A stretch of 27,124 nt of DNA from a virus. Below the pieces are notes generated by a model. The model ran no database searches, had not been told where the DNA came from, and saw only the letters and a program-made list of their open reading frames with translations. The first letter of the stretch is position 1. The number at the start of each line of letters is the position of its first letter. The translations under genes were made by a program, and so were the position numbers. This document shows positions 21,914 to 27,124 of this stretch, in pieces. The stretch covers positions 1 to 27,124 of the IMG/VR virus record IMGVR_UViG_3300034283_003008; one strand, 5' to 3'.

Positions 21914-22187
21914 CGTTATTGACCCTTTCTAAATCGTTCCTAAAAAACCCTGCCCGCCTGGCCGTTCACCTTGTTGGTCCCCATTGAACACTCAATGAAA
22001 AAAAACCTCCAATCCAGGCGGGCAGGTTGTTTGATCTCATCACGGTTGCCGGGGCTCGGAATCCGCCCGATTCCGATCTGGTGGATCGTGTGGCGTGCAG
22101 AGTCGTTTTGCGCCCCGACCCCGGCGGCGCTGGATGTTTCGAGCAGCGCCCCGTGATGATCCTGGCCCTTTTACGGGCAATTGGTCC
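21914..22187 (-). other. 274-bp gap with nested inverted repeats (terminator-like or structured RNA)
   Basis: A perfect 13-bp pair, CCTGCCCGCCTGG (21949-21961) with CCAGGCGGGCAGG (22014-22026), encloses a 52-nt loop. Within the loop CATTGA/TCAATG (21982-21987 with 21992-21997) makes a second hairpin. On the minus strand the outer stem is followed by GTTTTTTA, and another T8 run lies between the two stems. So this may be a large-loop terminator or an alternative-fold attenuator between the replication gene and the small genes. Two unassigned frames of about 45-60 codons cross 22030-22187, but I find no start or ribosome site that supports them. Confidence 0.5.
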
Positions 22188-22703
22188 CTACTGTATTCTT
22201 CCCCCAACCGATGACAGAATTTCATGGACTTTCGCCATTGTTTGAGCATTAGTATCCGCCTTACACCCAATGGCAACGGGTCCGGATAAAATTTTGATTT
22301 TTTCCAAAACCGCCTTGGCCTGATGGTATTTTTTCGCCTCGGGCAAACCCTTTTCCCGGTCCCATTCGGCAAAGCCGACGCACTTCTTTTTTGCCTCGGC
22401 CTGAGCCGACCGGACATTTTCATCAGCGACTACACCCGCCAGCATCAATTCCTTGGCCCCCAAACGCCCCGCCAAAGCGAGATCCAGCAAAATTTGACCC
22501 GAGAGCCGTTCGACGGCTTCGATGTGGTCTGTGGGCCATTGTGGGCGTTTTTCGATCGGAAGCTGGGCAATCCGCAAAACCGCCTGGGAGAGAATCGCAT
22601 CCGTATACCCCTTGGCCGCCCAGACCGCCGTCCAGGCTTCGGCCATGTCCGAGGAGATTTTCGCCCCAAAAAGGGCTGTGTGCCGTTCGTGCCAGGTTTT
22701 CAT
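22188..22703 (-). CDS. hypothetical protein in the helicase-loader position
   Basis: The 171-residue protein overlaps the initiator by 4 bp (ATGA), as lambda P overlaps O. It begins MKTWHERHTALFGAKISSDM, is helical with YTDAILSQAVLRIAQLPIE, and has a C-terminal AKVHEILSSVGGRIQ. The region of WPTDHIEAVERL resembles N-terminal parts of phage helicase-loader-type proteins, but no ATPase motif is visible. A loader or loader inhibitor is the favoured guess from position. Confidence in the frame is good, in the role poor. Confidence 0.68.
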   Translation of the reverse strand: MKTWHERHTALFGAKISSDMAEAWTAVWAAKGYTDAILSQAVLRIAQLPIEKRPQWPTDHIEAVERLSGQILLDLALAGRLGAKELMLAGVVADENVRSAQAEAKKKCVGFAEWDREKGLPEAKKYHQAKAVLEKIKILSGPVAIGCKADTNAQTMAKVHEILSSVGGRIQ

Positions 22704-23551
22704 TGGCCGATCTCCATCGCTTGCAGTTCGGCAAAAATCTGATTGGCGATCGCGGATTTGCCGCTGATCAGGCGCTCGGCGGTCTGGGCGGCCCGTTCGG
22801 TGGCGCTTGGCCGTACACCATAGCCCGCCCCGAACCCTTCCGGTTTCTCCGCCTTGGGCTCAAAGATCCCCTGCCACCCTCCGCGCAGGCTGTGATGGAT
22901 TGCGGCAACGGCGCGCTCCTCGCCCATCCGGGCCAACTCGGCAAGCTGCGATTCGGTCGCCTGCCGGGTCAGGGGCTTCCTGAGCTCGCTGCGATGCGCA
23001 CACCACTTGGCCCACGCCTCCGCCCACTCCTTCGATGCAAACGGTGCCTCGATGTCGGCAACAGGATCAAACTTCGCCGACTTCTTCGTGGGGGTTAGGG
23101 GGAGTAATCCGTTAGGATTACTATTCTTATTCTTACTCTCTCTCTTGGTCCGCAAAACATCCGCATCGGTGCGGACACTTTGCGGACAGGATGCGGACAA
23201 CTTGCGGACAGAATTTTTGCGAGTCTGATCCAGGGCCCGGCGCTTGGCCGTTGGGCCGTTATGTTCTTGGTAATTCGGGAGATAGAGCGATCCGTCCCGC
23301 TCCTCCAACCACCCCACATCGACCATCGCTTTGGCGAATCCGGGCACCCCAAGAAGCAAATCGAGAGCTTCTATGGACATGTTTGGTAGGCATTCACCGT
23401 CCGCATGGGTGTCCGCCATGGCCCATATGTGCAAAATTGCTCCAATGGTCACGGACATCCTGCGGACATCATGCGGACAGATTGCGGACGCAATGCGGAC
23501 AACTTTTGGATGGTTCAAAAGGCTGGTCCGAAACTTGATCCAACTGCTCAC
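22700..23551 (-). CDS. replication initiator / replisome organizer with origin inside its gene
   Basis: A GTG at 23551 with GGGGGAG just upstream is the favoured start, because the ATG at 23686 would overlap the next gene by 104 bp. The 283-residue protein has an N-terminal winged-helix-type domain: WIKFRTSLLNHPKVV, LHIWAMADTHADGECLPN, EALDLLLGVPGFA and VGWLEERDGSLYLPNYQEHN. This is followed by a charged linker with tandem VRKLSASC/VRTDADV segments, which are coded by iterons, and a C-terminal helical domain KEWAEAWAKWCAHRSEL. This layout matches phage initiator proteins that bind repeats in their own gene (lambda O is the model). Confidence 0.78.
   Translation of the reverse strand: MSSWIKFRTSLLNHPKVVRIASAICPHDVRRMSVTIGAILHIWAMADTHADGECLPNMSIEALDLLLGVPGFAKAMVDVGWLEERDGSLYLPNYQEHNGPTAKRRALDQTRKNSVRKLSASCPQSVRTDADVLRTKRESKNKNSNPNGLLPLTPTKKSAKFDPVADIEAPFASKEWAEAWAKWCAHRSELRKPLTRQATESQLAELARMGEERAVAAIHHSLRGGWQGIFEPKAEKPEGFGAGYGVRPSATERAAQTAERLISGKSAIANQIFAELQAMEIGQ
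23103..23504. other. probable phage replication origin: two sets of 11-bp-spaced iterons
   Basis: Set 1 has four TGCGGACA-type units starting at 23170, 23181, 23192 and 23203, exactly 11 bp apart. Set 2 has five starting at 23450 (degenerate, CACGGACA), 23461, 23472, 23483 and 23494, again 11 bp apart. Reverse copies (TCCGCA) lie at 23149 and 23160, 11 bp apart, and others near 23400 and 23412. An AT/pyrimidine-rich run (23121-23147) and an 8-bp inverted repeat AGTAATCC/GGATTACT (23103-23110 with 23115-23122) lie beside set 1. This is the composition of the lambda origin inside gene O. Confidence 0.78.
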
Positions 23552-23582
23552 TTTTCTCCCCCTCGCTTGTCTTTTGGTCCCC

Positions 23583-23798
23583 TCATTCCGACCAATGCCC
23601 GACCACCGGATCGGGCCCCGTTTTGACTCTTGGCGGAATCGGGCATACCAGGGATCCGGACACCCGCTTTGCCTCATCCGTTCCATCCACCGGGAAAAAC
23701 CGGAGATGCAGTTTCCCTTTTTTCATGCCGAGGAATCGGGCCGCGCCCTTGGGCAAATGGACCAGATCCCCCACCCGAACAAACAGTTCCTGGGTCAT
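23583..23798 (-). CDS. small hypothetical protein before the initiator
   Basis: The protein has 71 residues, with GDLVHLPKGAARFLGMKKGK then KLHLRFFPVDG, and resembles a small SH3- or Sm-like beta barrel in its strand pattern, though the match is weak. It is coupled by a 4-bp overlap to the upstream paralogue gene and lies 31 bp before the GTG start of the initiator. No family is recognised. Confidence 0.6.
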   Translation of the reverse strand: MTQELFVRVGDLVHLPKGAARFLGMKKGKLHLRFFPVDGTDEAKRVSGSLVCPIPPRVKTGPDPVVGHWSE

Positions 23799-24154
23799 GG
23801 GTTGTCCTCCTCGAAAACACTCCGGGCTTCGGGTTCCCCGGGGCTGCGAAGGATCTGGTCACCTCGCACATCGAATCCCGTTTTCCCATCGGACATCGGC
23901 TTGCCACCGATAAAGCCCAGGGTGGCAAAGCTAACCTGCTCACCCTGGTAAACCACCTGGCGCTCACTTAGTAACAAATACTTGCCCAGTCTCCCCGCCC
24001 GGCTCCTGTAGCCAACGACCAGCTTTCCCGATTCGGGATCGATCTCGCCAATAGGTGGCAGGGCGGCATCCCGTTTGTCGAGGCGTTCATGAGTCTGCCG
24101 CTCCTTAAAGTAATAATTCCGTGCGCCCCGGTCCTGATCACGCCAACTCCCCAT
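23795..24154 (-). CDS. paralogue of the SSB-like protein
   Basis: This 119-residue protein aligns with the next upstream gene product over most of its centre: GKLVVGYRSRAGRLGKYLLL (43-62) against GKLHVEYRSKAGKLGVYLLL, and LGFIGGKPMSDGKTGF (79-94) against LGFVDGRKLPDGKDGF. It ends in an acidic tail, Phe-Glu-Glu-Asp-Asn-Pro, but not in the SSB-like Pro-Phe tip. AAAGGAG lies before the start. It appears to be a duplicate that lost or changed its tail. Possible roles are ssDNA binding or inhibition of the partner. Confidence 0.7.
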   Translation of the reverse strand: MGSWRDQDRGARNYYFKERQTHERLDKRDAALPPIGEIDPESGKLVVGYRSRAGRLGKYLLLSERQVVYQGEQVSFATLGFIGGKPMSDGKTGFDVRGDQILRSPGEPEARSVFEEDNP

Positions 24155-24196
24155 ATGTCGCTCCTTTGGTGTCGCTCTTTTGATGTCCTTTTTTTG

Positions 24197-24562
24197 TTAA
24201 AATGGCAAGCCATCATCCTGGCCGATTGCGGCGTCTGGCTCGGGATCCTGAATCGCCCTGGGCCAATAGTCTGCCTTGGGTGCGGGTGCGGTTTCTTCCT
24301 GTTCCTTGCCAAAGTTCACGACGGACCGGTCCACCCAAAAACCGTCTTTTCCATCGGGAAGCTTCCTGCCATCGACAAACCCCAAAAGACACCTTTTGCG
24401 GATTTCCCCGGATTCCCGATCGACAAACTCGGAATCCCGCAGCAACAGATAAACACCCAGTTTCCCGGCTTTGCTGCGATATTCCACATGCAGCTTCCCA
24501 TCCTTGTTGGTTGTTCCTAAAAGGATCTTTGGCGGATCCACCTTTTGCCAATTGCCACTCAT
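24197..24562 (-). CDS. putative single-strand DNA-binding protein with SSB-type C-terminal tip
   Basis: The start at 24562 follows AAGGAG by eight bases and forms an ATGA overlap with the recombination gene. The 121-residue protein has a beta-rich core (13-80) in which five strands can be counted, and a Pro/Ala linker. Its last residues are QDDGLPF, matching the acidic-then-Pro-Phe tip by which bacterial SSB recruits partner proteins. I see no standard SSB OB-fold signature, so a divergent OB fold is likely. It lies between a recombination gene and its paralogue. Confidence 0.68.
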   Translation of the reverse strand: MSGNWQKVDPPKILLGTTNKDGKLHVEYRSKAGKLGVYLLLRDSEFVDRESGEIRKRCLLGFVDGRKLPDGKDGFWVDRSVVNFGKEQEETAPAPKADYWPRAIQDPEPDAAIGQDDGLPF

Positions 24563-25230
24563 CGTGCGAGCTCCTTTTCCTTGTCTATTGCTTGCAACCA
24601 CATAATCACCTCGCGGGCCTTCGCGGCGCTAAGCTGCCTTGATGGCCCAAACTTCCTCTCAAGATCTTCCCCGGTCGTGCCGGTCGTCTCCATCAGCCCG
24701 GCGATTTTCTCCCAGTCCTCCTTGCTGGGCCCCGCCTGGATACTTCGCACGGGCGGCGGCGGTGGCTGGTCGTGCGGTTCGGCGTCCATTTCCTCCACCG
24801 GAGTCGTGCTAAGGTTTGGATCCTTGAGCAAAACGACCAGATGCGAAAACGCCACCCGACAGGCCCGACTGGTCGCCCTGGTCTGGGCCATCGCCCGACG
24901 CGCAAACAAAGGCCGCTTGCGCCACATCACTTCGTCCTCGCCAACAAATCCCTCCGCCGAGGACAGCACCGTTCCGTCCGTTTGACGCTTGACCTCGGCA
25001 ATTGCGCGCACGCCCCCCTCAACCGATTCGACCGATGAGATGGAGACGGTGCACCCCGAAACCGCGGCCAATGCTTGCCACCCCTCGACCCGGATGTGAT
25101 CCCGGCCCCCGATGTTCTGGGCGGTTTGCCGAATGATCTCCCGGCACGATTCCGCCCTCGACTCATACAGGCGCATCAGTTCCCTGGGCGACTGCCCCGC
25201 CTGCCCAACTTCCATAATCTCCGTACTCAT
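24559..25230 (-). CDS. probable phage recombination protein (RAMA-QTRATSRA motif)
   Basis: The start at 25230 is set by AGGAG nine bases upstream; a longer frame to 25479 only translates the repeat array. The 223-residue protein has a helical start (RELMRLYESRAESCREIIRQ), then DHIRVEGWQALAAVSGC and strands, and MWRKRPLFARRAMAQTRATSRACR (102-125). The last part is the TRA[IT]xRA[LC] helix typical of phage annealing proteins (Erf/RecT-like families). A proline linker (155-160) and a C-terminal helix pair follow. It is coupled to an SSB-like gene, as recombinases often are. The family is not proved. Confidence 0.6.
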   Translation of the reverse strand: MSTEIMEVGQAGQSPRELMRLYESRAESCREIIRQTAQNIGGRDHIRVEGWQALAAVSGCTVSISSVESVEGGVRAIAEVKRQTDGTVLSSAEGFVGEDEVMWRKRPLFARRAMAQTRATSRACRVAFSHLVVLLKDPNLSTTPVEEMDAEPHDQPPPPPVRSIQAGPSKEDWEKIAGLMETTGTTGEDLERKFGPSRQLSAAKAREVIMWLQAIDKEKELAR

Positions 25231-25264
25231 ATGCCAAAACTCCTGTTTAGAAACAAAAAAAACA
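25231..25264 (-). promoter_or_regulatory. T8 run between array 1 and the recombination gene
   Basis: On the minus strand, after the last GGC units, comes GTGTTTTTTTTG (T8 at 25255-25262), 24 bp before the next start. If the preceding GC-rich array folds, this would act as a terminator or attenuator site. No single clean stem was found. Confidence 0.35.
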
Positions 25265-25520
25265 CCCAGCCTGCCCTGCCACGCCCTGCCTCGCCACGCC
25301 TGGCCCCGCCGCACCGAGCCGAGCCATGCCTGCCAAACCTTGCCTGGCCATGCAAAACCCCGTCCTTCCTCGCCACGCCCTGCACCGCCTGCCAAGTAAA
25401 GCCCTGCCGAACCACGCCCAGCCGAGCCATGCCAAGTTCTGCCTGGCCTTGCCCCGCCTGCCAAACCCTGCCCAGCCACGCCTGGCCCCGCCCGGCCTGG
25501 CCATGCCTTGCTATGCCTGC
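25265..25520 (-). repeat. GGCNN pentanucleotide array 1
   Basis: About 250 bp consist of back-to-back five-base units NNGCC (plus strand), i.e. GGCNN on the transcribed strand, with occasional four- or nine-base slips. It begins right at the stop codon of the winged-helix gene and ends before a T8 run. Two 11-bp islands, CCTGCCAAACC, occur at 25329-25339 and 25457-25467, with a variant at 25388. It is not a CRISPR (no 25-45-bp repeat) and not coding: all frames on either strand give only Ala/Gly/Arg or Pro/Cys strings. Confidence 0.85.
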
Positions 25521-26018
25521 CTATTCAGCAGGTCGAAGACCTTTTTTAATTGCGTCTTCCACCCGGGACATACGACGCTCAAAACTTTTTTGCTGGGAGA
25601 CAATGGCGCTCATCACCATGAGTTGACCTTGGTGGGCGTTGCGCTGGTTTTCGTCCATCTCCTCCCACCTGACATTTTGCAGGACGGCCAACCCTTTGGA
25701 GAGTTGCCGATCCGCTTTGCGCTTGCGGTCGTTGGCGACCATCGTATGCTCGCTGGCCTGAGCCACCTTGTAGCCGACTCCACGCACGCTAACCAGGGCT
25801 CGCTGCGTCTCCCTGGAAAGCCGAAAGGTTGCCCGGGAGGTGGCTGCGCGAATGCCATCAAGATCCCAAGGCCGTTCGGACCCTTCGGCCAAAACGGTTG
25901 TCAGTTCGTCAAAGGTAAAAATCTTTCCTGGGTCGGCGTTGCGCACCAGATCAATAATCACCTGAGAGTCGGACCTGCCACAGGCTCTTGTGTTGCGAAA
26001 GCGATTTTGGCGTATCAA
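25521..26018 (-). CDS. winged-helix DNA-binding protein
   Basis: The protein has 165 residues and starts at TTG (26018) in a TTGA overlap with the RAMP-like gene, with AAAGG ten bases upstream. Residues 15-90 form a helix set ending in LSRETQRALVSVRGVGYKVA, in which the RGVGYKV turn is the wing of OmpR-type winged-helix domains. Residues 95-160 are a charged helical region with a coiled-coil look (RRMSRVEDAIKK). It probably regulates early transcription or binds the origin. Its stop codon is followed immediately by repeat array 1. Confidence 0.72.
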   Translation of the reverse strand: MIRQNRFRNTRACGRSDSQVIIDLVRNADPGKIFTFDELTTVLAEGSERPWDLDGIRAATSRATFRLSRETQRALVSVRGVGYKVAQASEHTMVANDRKRKADRQLSKGLAVLQNVRWEEMDENQRNAHQGQLMVMSAIVSQQKSFERRMSRVEDAIKKGLRPAE

Positions 26019-26590
26019 AGTTGCACTACCTTTCCTGTAAAGCGGCCATAGCCGTTGATTCGATTATCCCCAATCCCTTCGACCTGACCGGCGAGTTCCA
26101 CGACTCGCACCAGTTCGTCAAAGTTCAAACCCGCATCCTCAACAAACAAGCCATCGATTTGCATGGCCCATGGGGAAAACGAAGGGCGGACCCGCATGAC
26201 CCGTTTTCCATTGACTCCGACCGAGAGCCGGGAGACAAAGTTGCCAGACTTCCAAATTTCGTCAATGTTTTTTGGCCCCTGGTAAACCAGCGGAACATAG
26301 ACATCGGAAAAACTGATGGCCCGCTCGACGGCCTTGCCGAGCTTGCTGATTCGGGCCGTGTTGACAATACATTTTCTTGCTTTGGCGGTCGGTTGAACGA
26401 TCACGCCATCGCTTTGATACAGCCCGCCATACCATTCCAGTCGGGCAATATTTTTCAGATCCTCATCGGTCTTTTTCCGTTTCGAAGTCAGGGCTTTGAT
26501 CTCCCTATTGATTTCGAATTCCGGATCCACCATTTGTGGATTGTGCATAAGAAGTGGACTTGAGCCTTGCAATGTAATCCTGATATTCAT
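26015..26590 (-). CDS. RAMP-like protein with glycine-rich loop
   Basis: The start at 26590 has AGGGGAAACC upstream; the frame up to 26881 only translates array 2 and the tRNA-like element. The 191-residue protein begins MNIRITLQGSSPLLMHNPQM, a beta1-turn pattern like RAMP proteins (TPLLMHN-type), has a middle with VQPTAKARKCIVNTAR, and ends in GIGDNRINGYGRFTG (172-186). The G-x-G-x5-G-x-G spacing is that of the glycine-rich loop of Cas6/Cas7-type RAMPs. Phage proteins of this sort sit near recombination genes. RNA binding is a reasonable inference, and no CRISPR locus is present. Confidence 0.6.
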   Translation of the reverse strand: MNIRITLQGSSPLLMHNPQMVDPEFEINREIKALTSKRKKTDEDLKNIARLEWYGGLYQSDGVIVQPTAKARKCIVNTARISKLGKAVERAISFSDVYVPLVYQGPKNIDEIWKSGNFVSRLSVGVNGKRVMRVRPSFSPWAMQIDGLFVEDAGLNFDELVRVVELAGQVEGIGDNRINGYGRFTGKVVQL

Positions 26591-26610
26591 GGTTTCCCCT
26601 GTTCTGCTTG

Positions 26611-26631
26611 AAAAACTCCCCAAATTGGGGA
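26611..26631 (-). terminator. short terminator after the tRNA-like element
   Basis: On the minus strand TCCCC (26631-26627) pairs with GGGGA (26621-26617) around AATTT and is followed by G and five T (26611-26615). The stem is short (5 bp) but lies 2 bp behind the tRNA-like element and 21 bp before the next gene, so it could end a small RNA. Confidence 0.5.
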
Positions 26632-26633
26632 TC

Positions 26634-26679
26634 TGATAAGCCGGGATTCGAACCCGGTACGCCCCATCTGGCCTTATCA
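26634..26679 (-). ncRNA. 46-nt tRNA-like element (acceptor and T arm only)
   Basis: On the minus strand TGATAAG (26679-26673) pairs perfectly with CTTATCA (26640-26634), and between them CCGGG-TTCGAAT-CCCGG (26657-26641) is a perfect T arm with consensus T-loop. Only 15 nt (26672-26658) replace the D arm, anticodon arm and variable loop. It lacks an encoded CCA and has discriminator G. It is joined to array 2 upstream and to a short terminator downstream. It could be a tRNA remnant, an attachment-site remnant, an RNase P/Z-processed 3' end, or a tRNA-mimic small RNA. Confidence 0.65.
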
Positions 26680-26856
26680 CCCTGCCTTGCCGTGCCGCGC
26701 CCGGCCTTGCCACGCCTCGCCTGCCGTGCCATGCCGAGCCACGCCTTGCCAGGCTAAACCGAGCCGCACCTGCCAAACCCCGCCTTGCCCGACCACGCCG
26801 CGCCTGGCCAGGCCCGACCACGCCCGGCCTCGCCCAGCCGTGCCTGCCAAACCACA
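26680..26856 (-). repeat. GGCNN pentanucleotide array 2
   Basis: About 170 bp of NNGCC units (GGCNN on the minus strand) with the same four- and nine-base slips as array 1 and the same 11-bp islands CCTGCCAAACC at 26769-26779 and 26843-26853. It begins four bases after the csrA stop codon and ends at the tRNA-like element. As with array 1, it starts directly after a gene's stop and ends just before the next gene's leader. Confidence 0.85.
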
Positions 26857-27060
26857 TCACCCGATCTCGACCCGGCCCCAAACCGTTTCGACGGGCCCCT
26901 CGTCCAATGCCGAGGCGCTCAATTCCTCCCGCAAAATCGGGACATCCTTGGGCGCTTGGATTCCGACCCGGACTTTCCCGTTAAGGACTTCCTCGATGCT
27001 GATCCAGATATTTTCGCCAATTTGGATCCGCTGTCCTACCTTCCTTGATAACACAAGCAT
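26857..27060 (-). CDS. csrA: CsrA-type carbon storage regulator
   Basis: The protein has 67 residues. MLVLSRKVGQRIQIG is the universal CsrA start, followed by NGKVRVGIQAPKDVPILREEL, the beta4-beta5 and RNA-binding segment (Arg44-type position in VPILREE). CsrA is a dimeric RNA-binding protein that binds GGA motifs near ribosome sites and alters translation and stability. Phage-borne copies are known and probably redirect host mRNA or phage genes. AGGAAT precedes the start. It follows the upstream stop by 1 bp (TAAGATG) and is followed by array 2. Confidence 0.95.
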   Translation of the reverse strand: MLVLSRKVGQRIQIGENIWISIEEVLNGKVRVGIQAPKDVPILREELSASALDEGPVETVWGRVEIG

Positions 27061-27061
27061 C

Positions 27062-27124
27062 TTAATTCCTCGTAAGTGACATTTTGTCCAAACCCAAAGC
27101 CCGCATCCTCTCCTGGTGCGCGAG
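27062..27124 (-). CDS. C-terminal end of an unknown gene (partial)
   Basis: The last 20 codons of a minus-strand frame run in from the right edge and end in TAA (27062-27064), one base before the csrA start. The visible residues include ERMRALGLDKMSLTRN. The overlap arrangement and the 21-codon in-frame reading agree with an operon partner of csrA. It could also be a chance frame, as too little is visible to identify it. Confidence 0.5.
   Translation of the reverse strand, partial: LAHQERMRALGLDKMSLTRN

Noticed and set aside
22030-22187. Small protein genes of 45-60 codons in the gap before 21913
   Set aside because: Basic, low-complexity frames with no ribosome site; listed only as gap content.
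24559-25479. Longer start for the recombination gene
   Set aside because: The extra 83 residues only translate array 1; AGGAG precedes the internal ATG at 25230.
25075-25626. 183-codon plus-strand frame across array 1
   Set aside because: It is Pro/Cys/Ala/His-rich, which is what a NNGCC array gives in any frame, and it crosses two real minus-strand genes.
26634-26679. Complete functional tRNA
   Set aside because: Only 15 nt lie between the acceptor 5' strand and the T arm, so D and anticodon arms are missing.
25265-26856. CRISPR array
   Set aside because: No 25-45-bp repeats, no equal-length spacers; the period is five bases.
26015-26881. Longer start for the RAMP-like gene
   Set aside because: The extra 97 residues translate array 2 and the tRNA-like element.

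Overview
The window is one strand-uniform block of a temperate-looking tailed phage (Caudoviricetes, siphovirus-type layout) or prophage. It is GC-rich, and every gene I can support lies on the minus strand, so transcription runs from the right end (early genes) to the left end (late genes). Genes are packed with ATGA, TAATG and TGATG overlaps. The host is uncertain. A phage csrA, the HK97-type head genes and the N-terminus of the 5671-6591 tail protein faintly suggest a Planctomycetota-like host, but this is only an impression. At the far left (4-50) is the 3' half of a tRNA-Arg(CCT) with no 5' half, as expected for an attachment site used by a tyrosine integrase. No integrase is inside the window.

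Early region (about 27.1-21.3 kb, read leftwards): the end of an unknown gene, csrA, a GGCNN pentanucleotide array, a 46-nt tRNA-like element with a short terminator, a RAMP-like protein, a winged-helix protein, a second GGCNN array, a probable recombination protein, an SSB-like protein ending in DDGLPF with a paralogue nearby, a replication initiator whose gene holds two sets of exactly 11-bp-spaced iterons (a lambda-O-like origin), a possible helicase-loader-position gene, a nested inverted-repeat element, three small genes and a phage DnaN sliding clamp.

Middle region (20.3-17.9 kb): a 23-codon membrane peptide, an unknown protein, a sigma-70-type factor with regions 2 and 4, a small protein, a PD-(D/E)XK-like nuclease and a second protein resembling sigma region 2. 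These sit just upstream of the late genes and probably control them.

Late region (17.8-1.0 kb): small and large terminase, portal, prohead protease, HK97-fold capsid with a scaffold domain, a capsid terminator, head-tail connector and neck genes, tail tube, tail chaperones with a -1 slippery A9 site, a short tape measure, and a series of tail-tip, decoration and host-contact proteins that include AT-rich exchanged segments and an HNH nuclease. A holin-like protein, a lipoprotein-size secreted protein, a papain-like peptidase and two small unknowns close the block. Strong intrinsic terminators lie at 1017-1051 and 229-260.

The most unusual parts are the paired GGCNN arrays with the attached tRNA-like element, the iteron origin inside the initiator gene, the SSB-tailed paralogue pair, and the hairpins that cover the translation starts of the large terminase and the protease.
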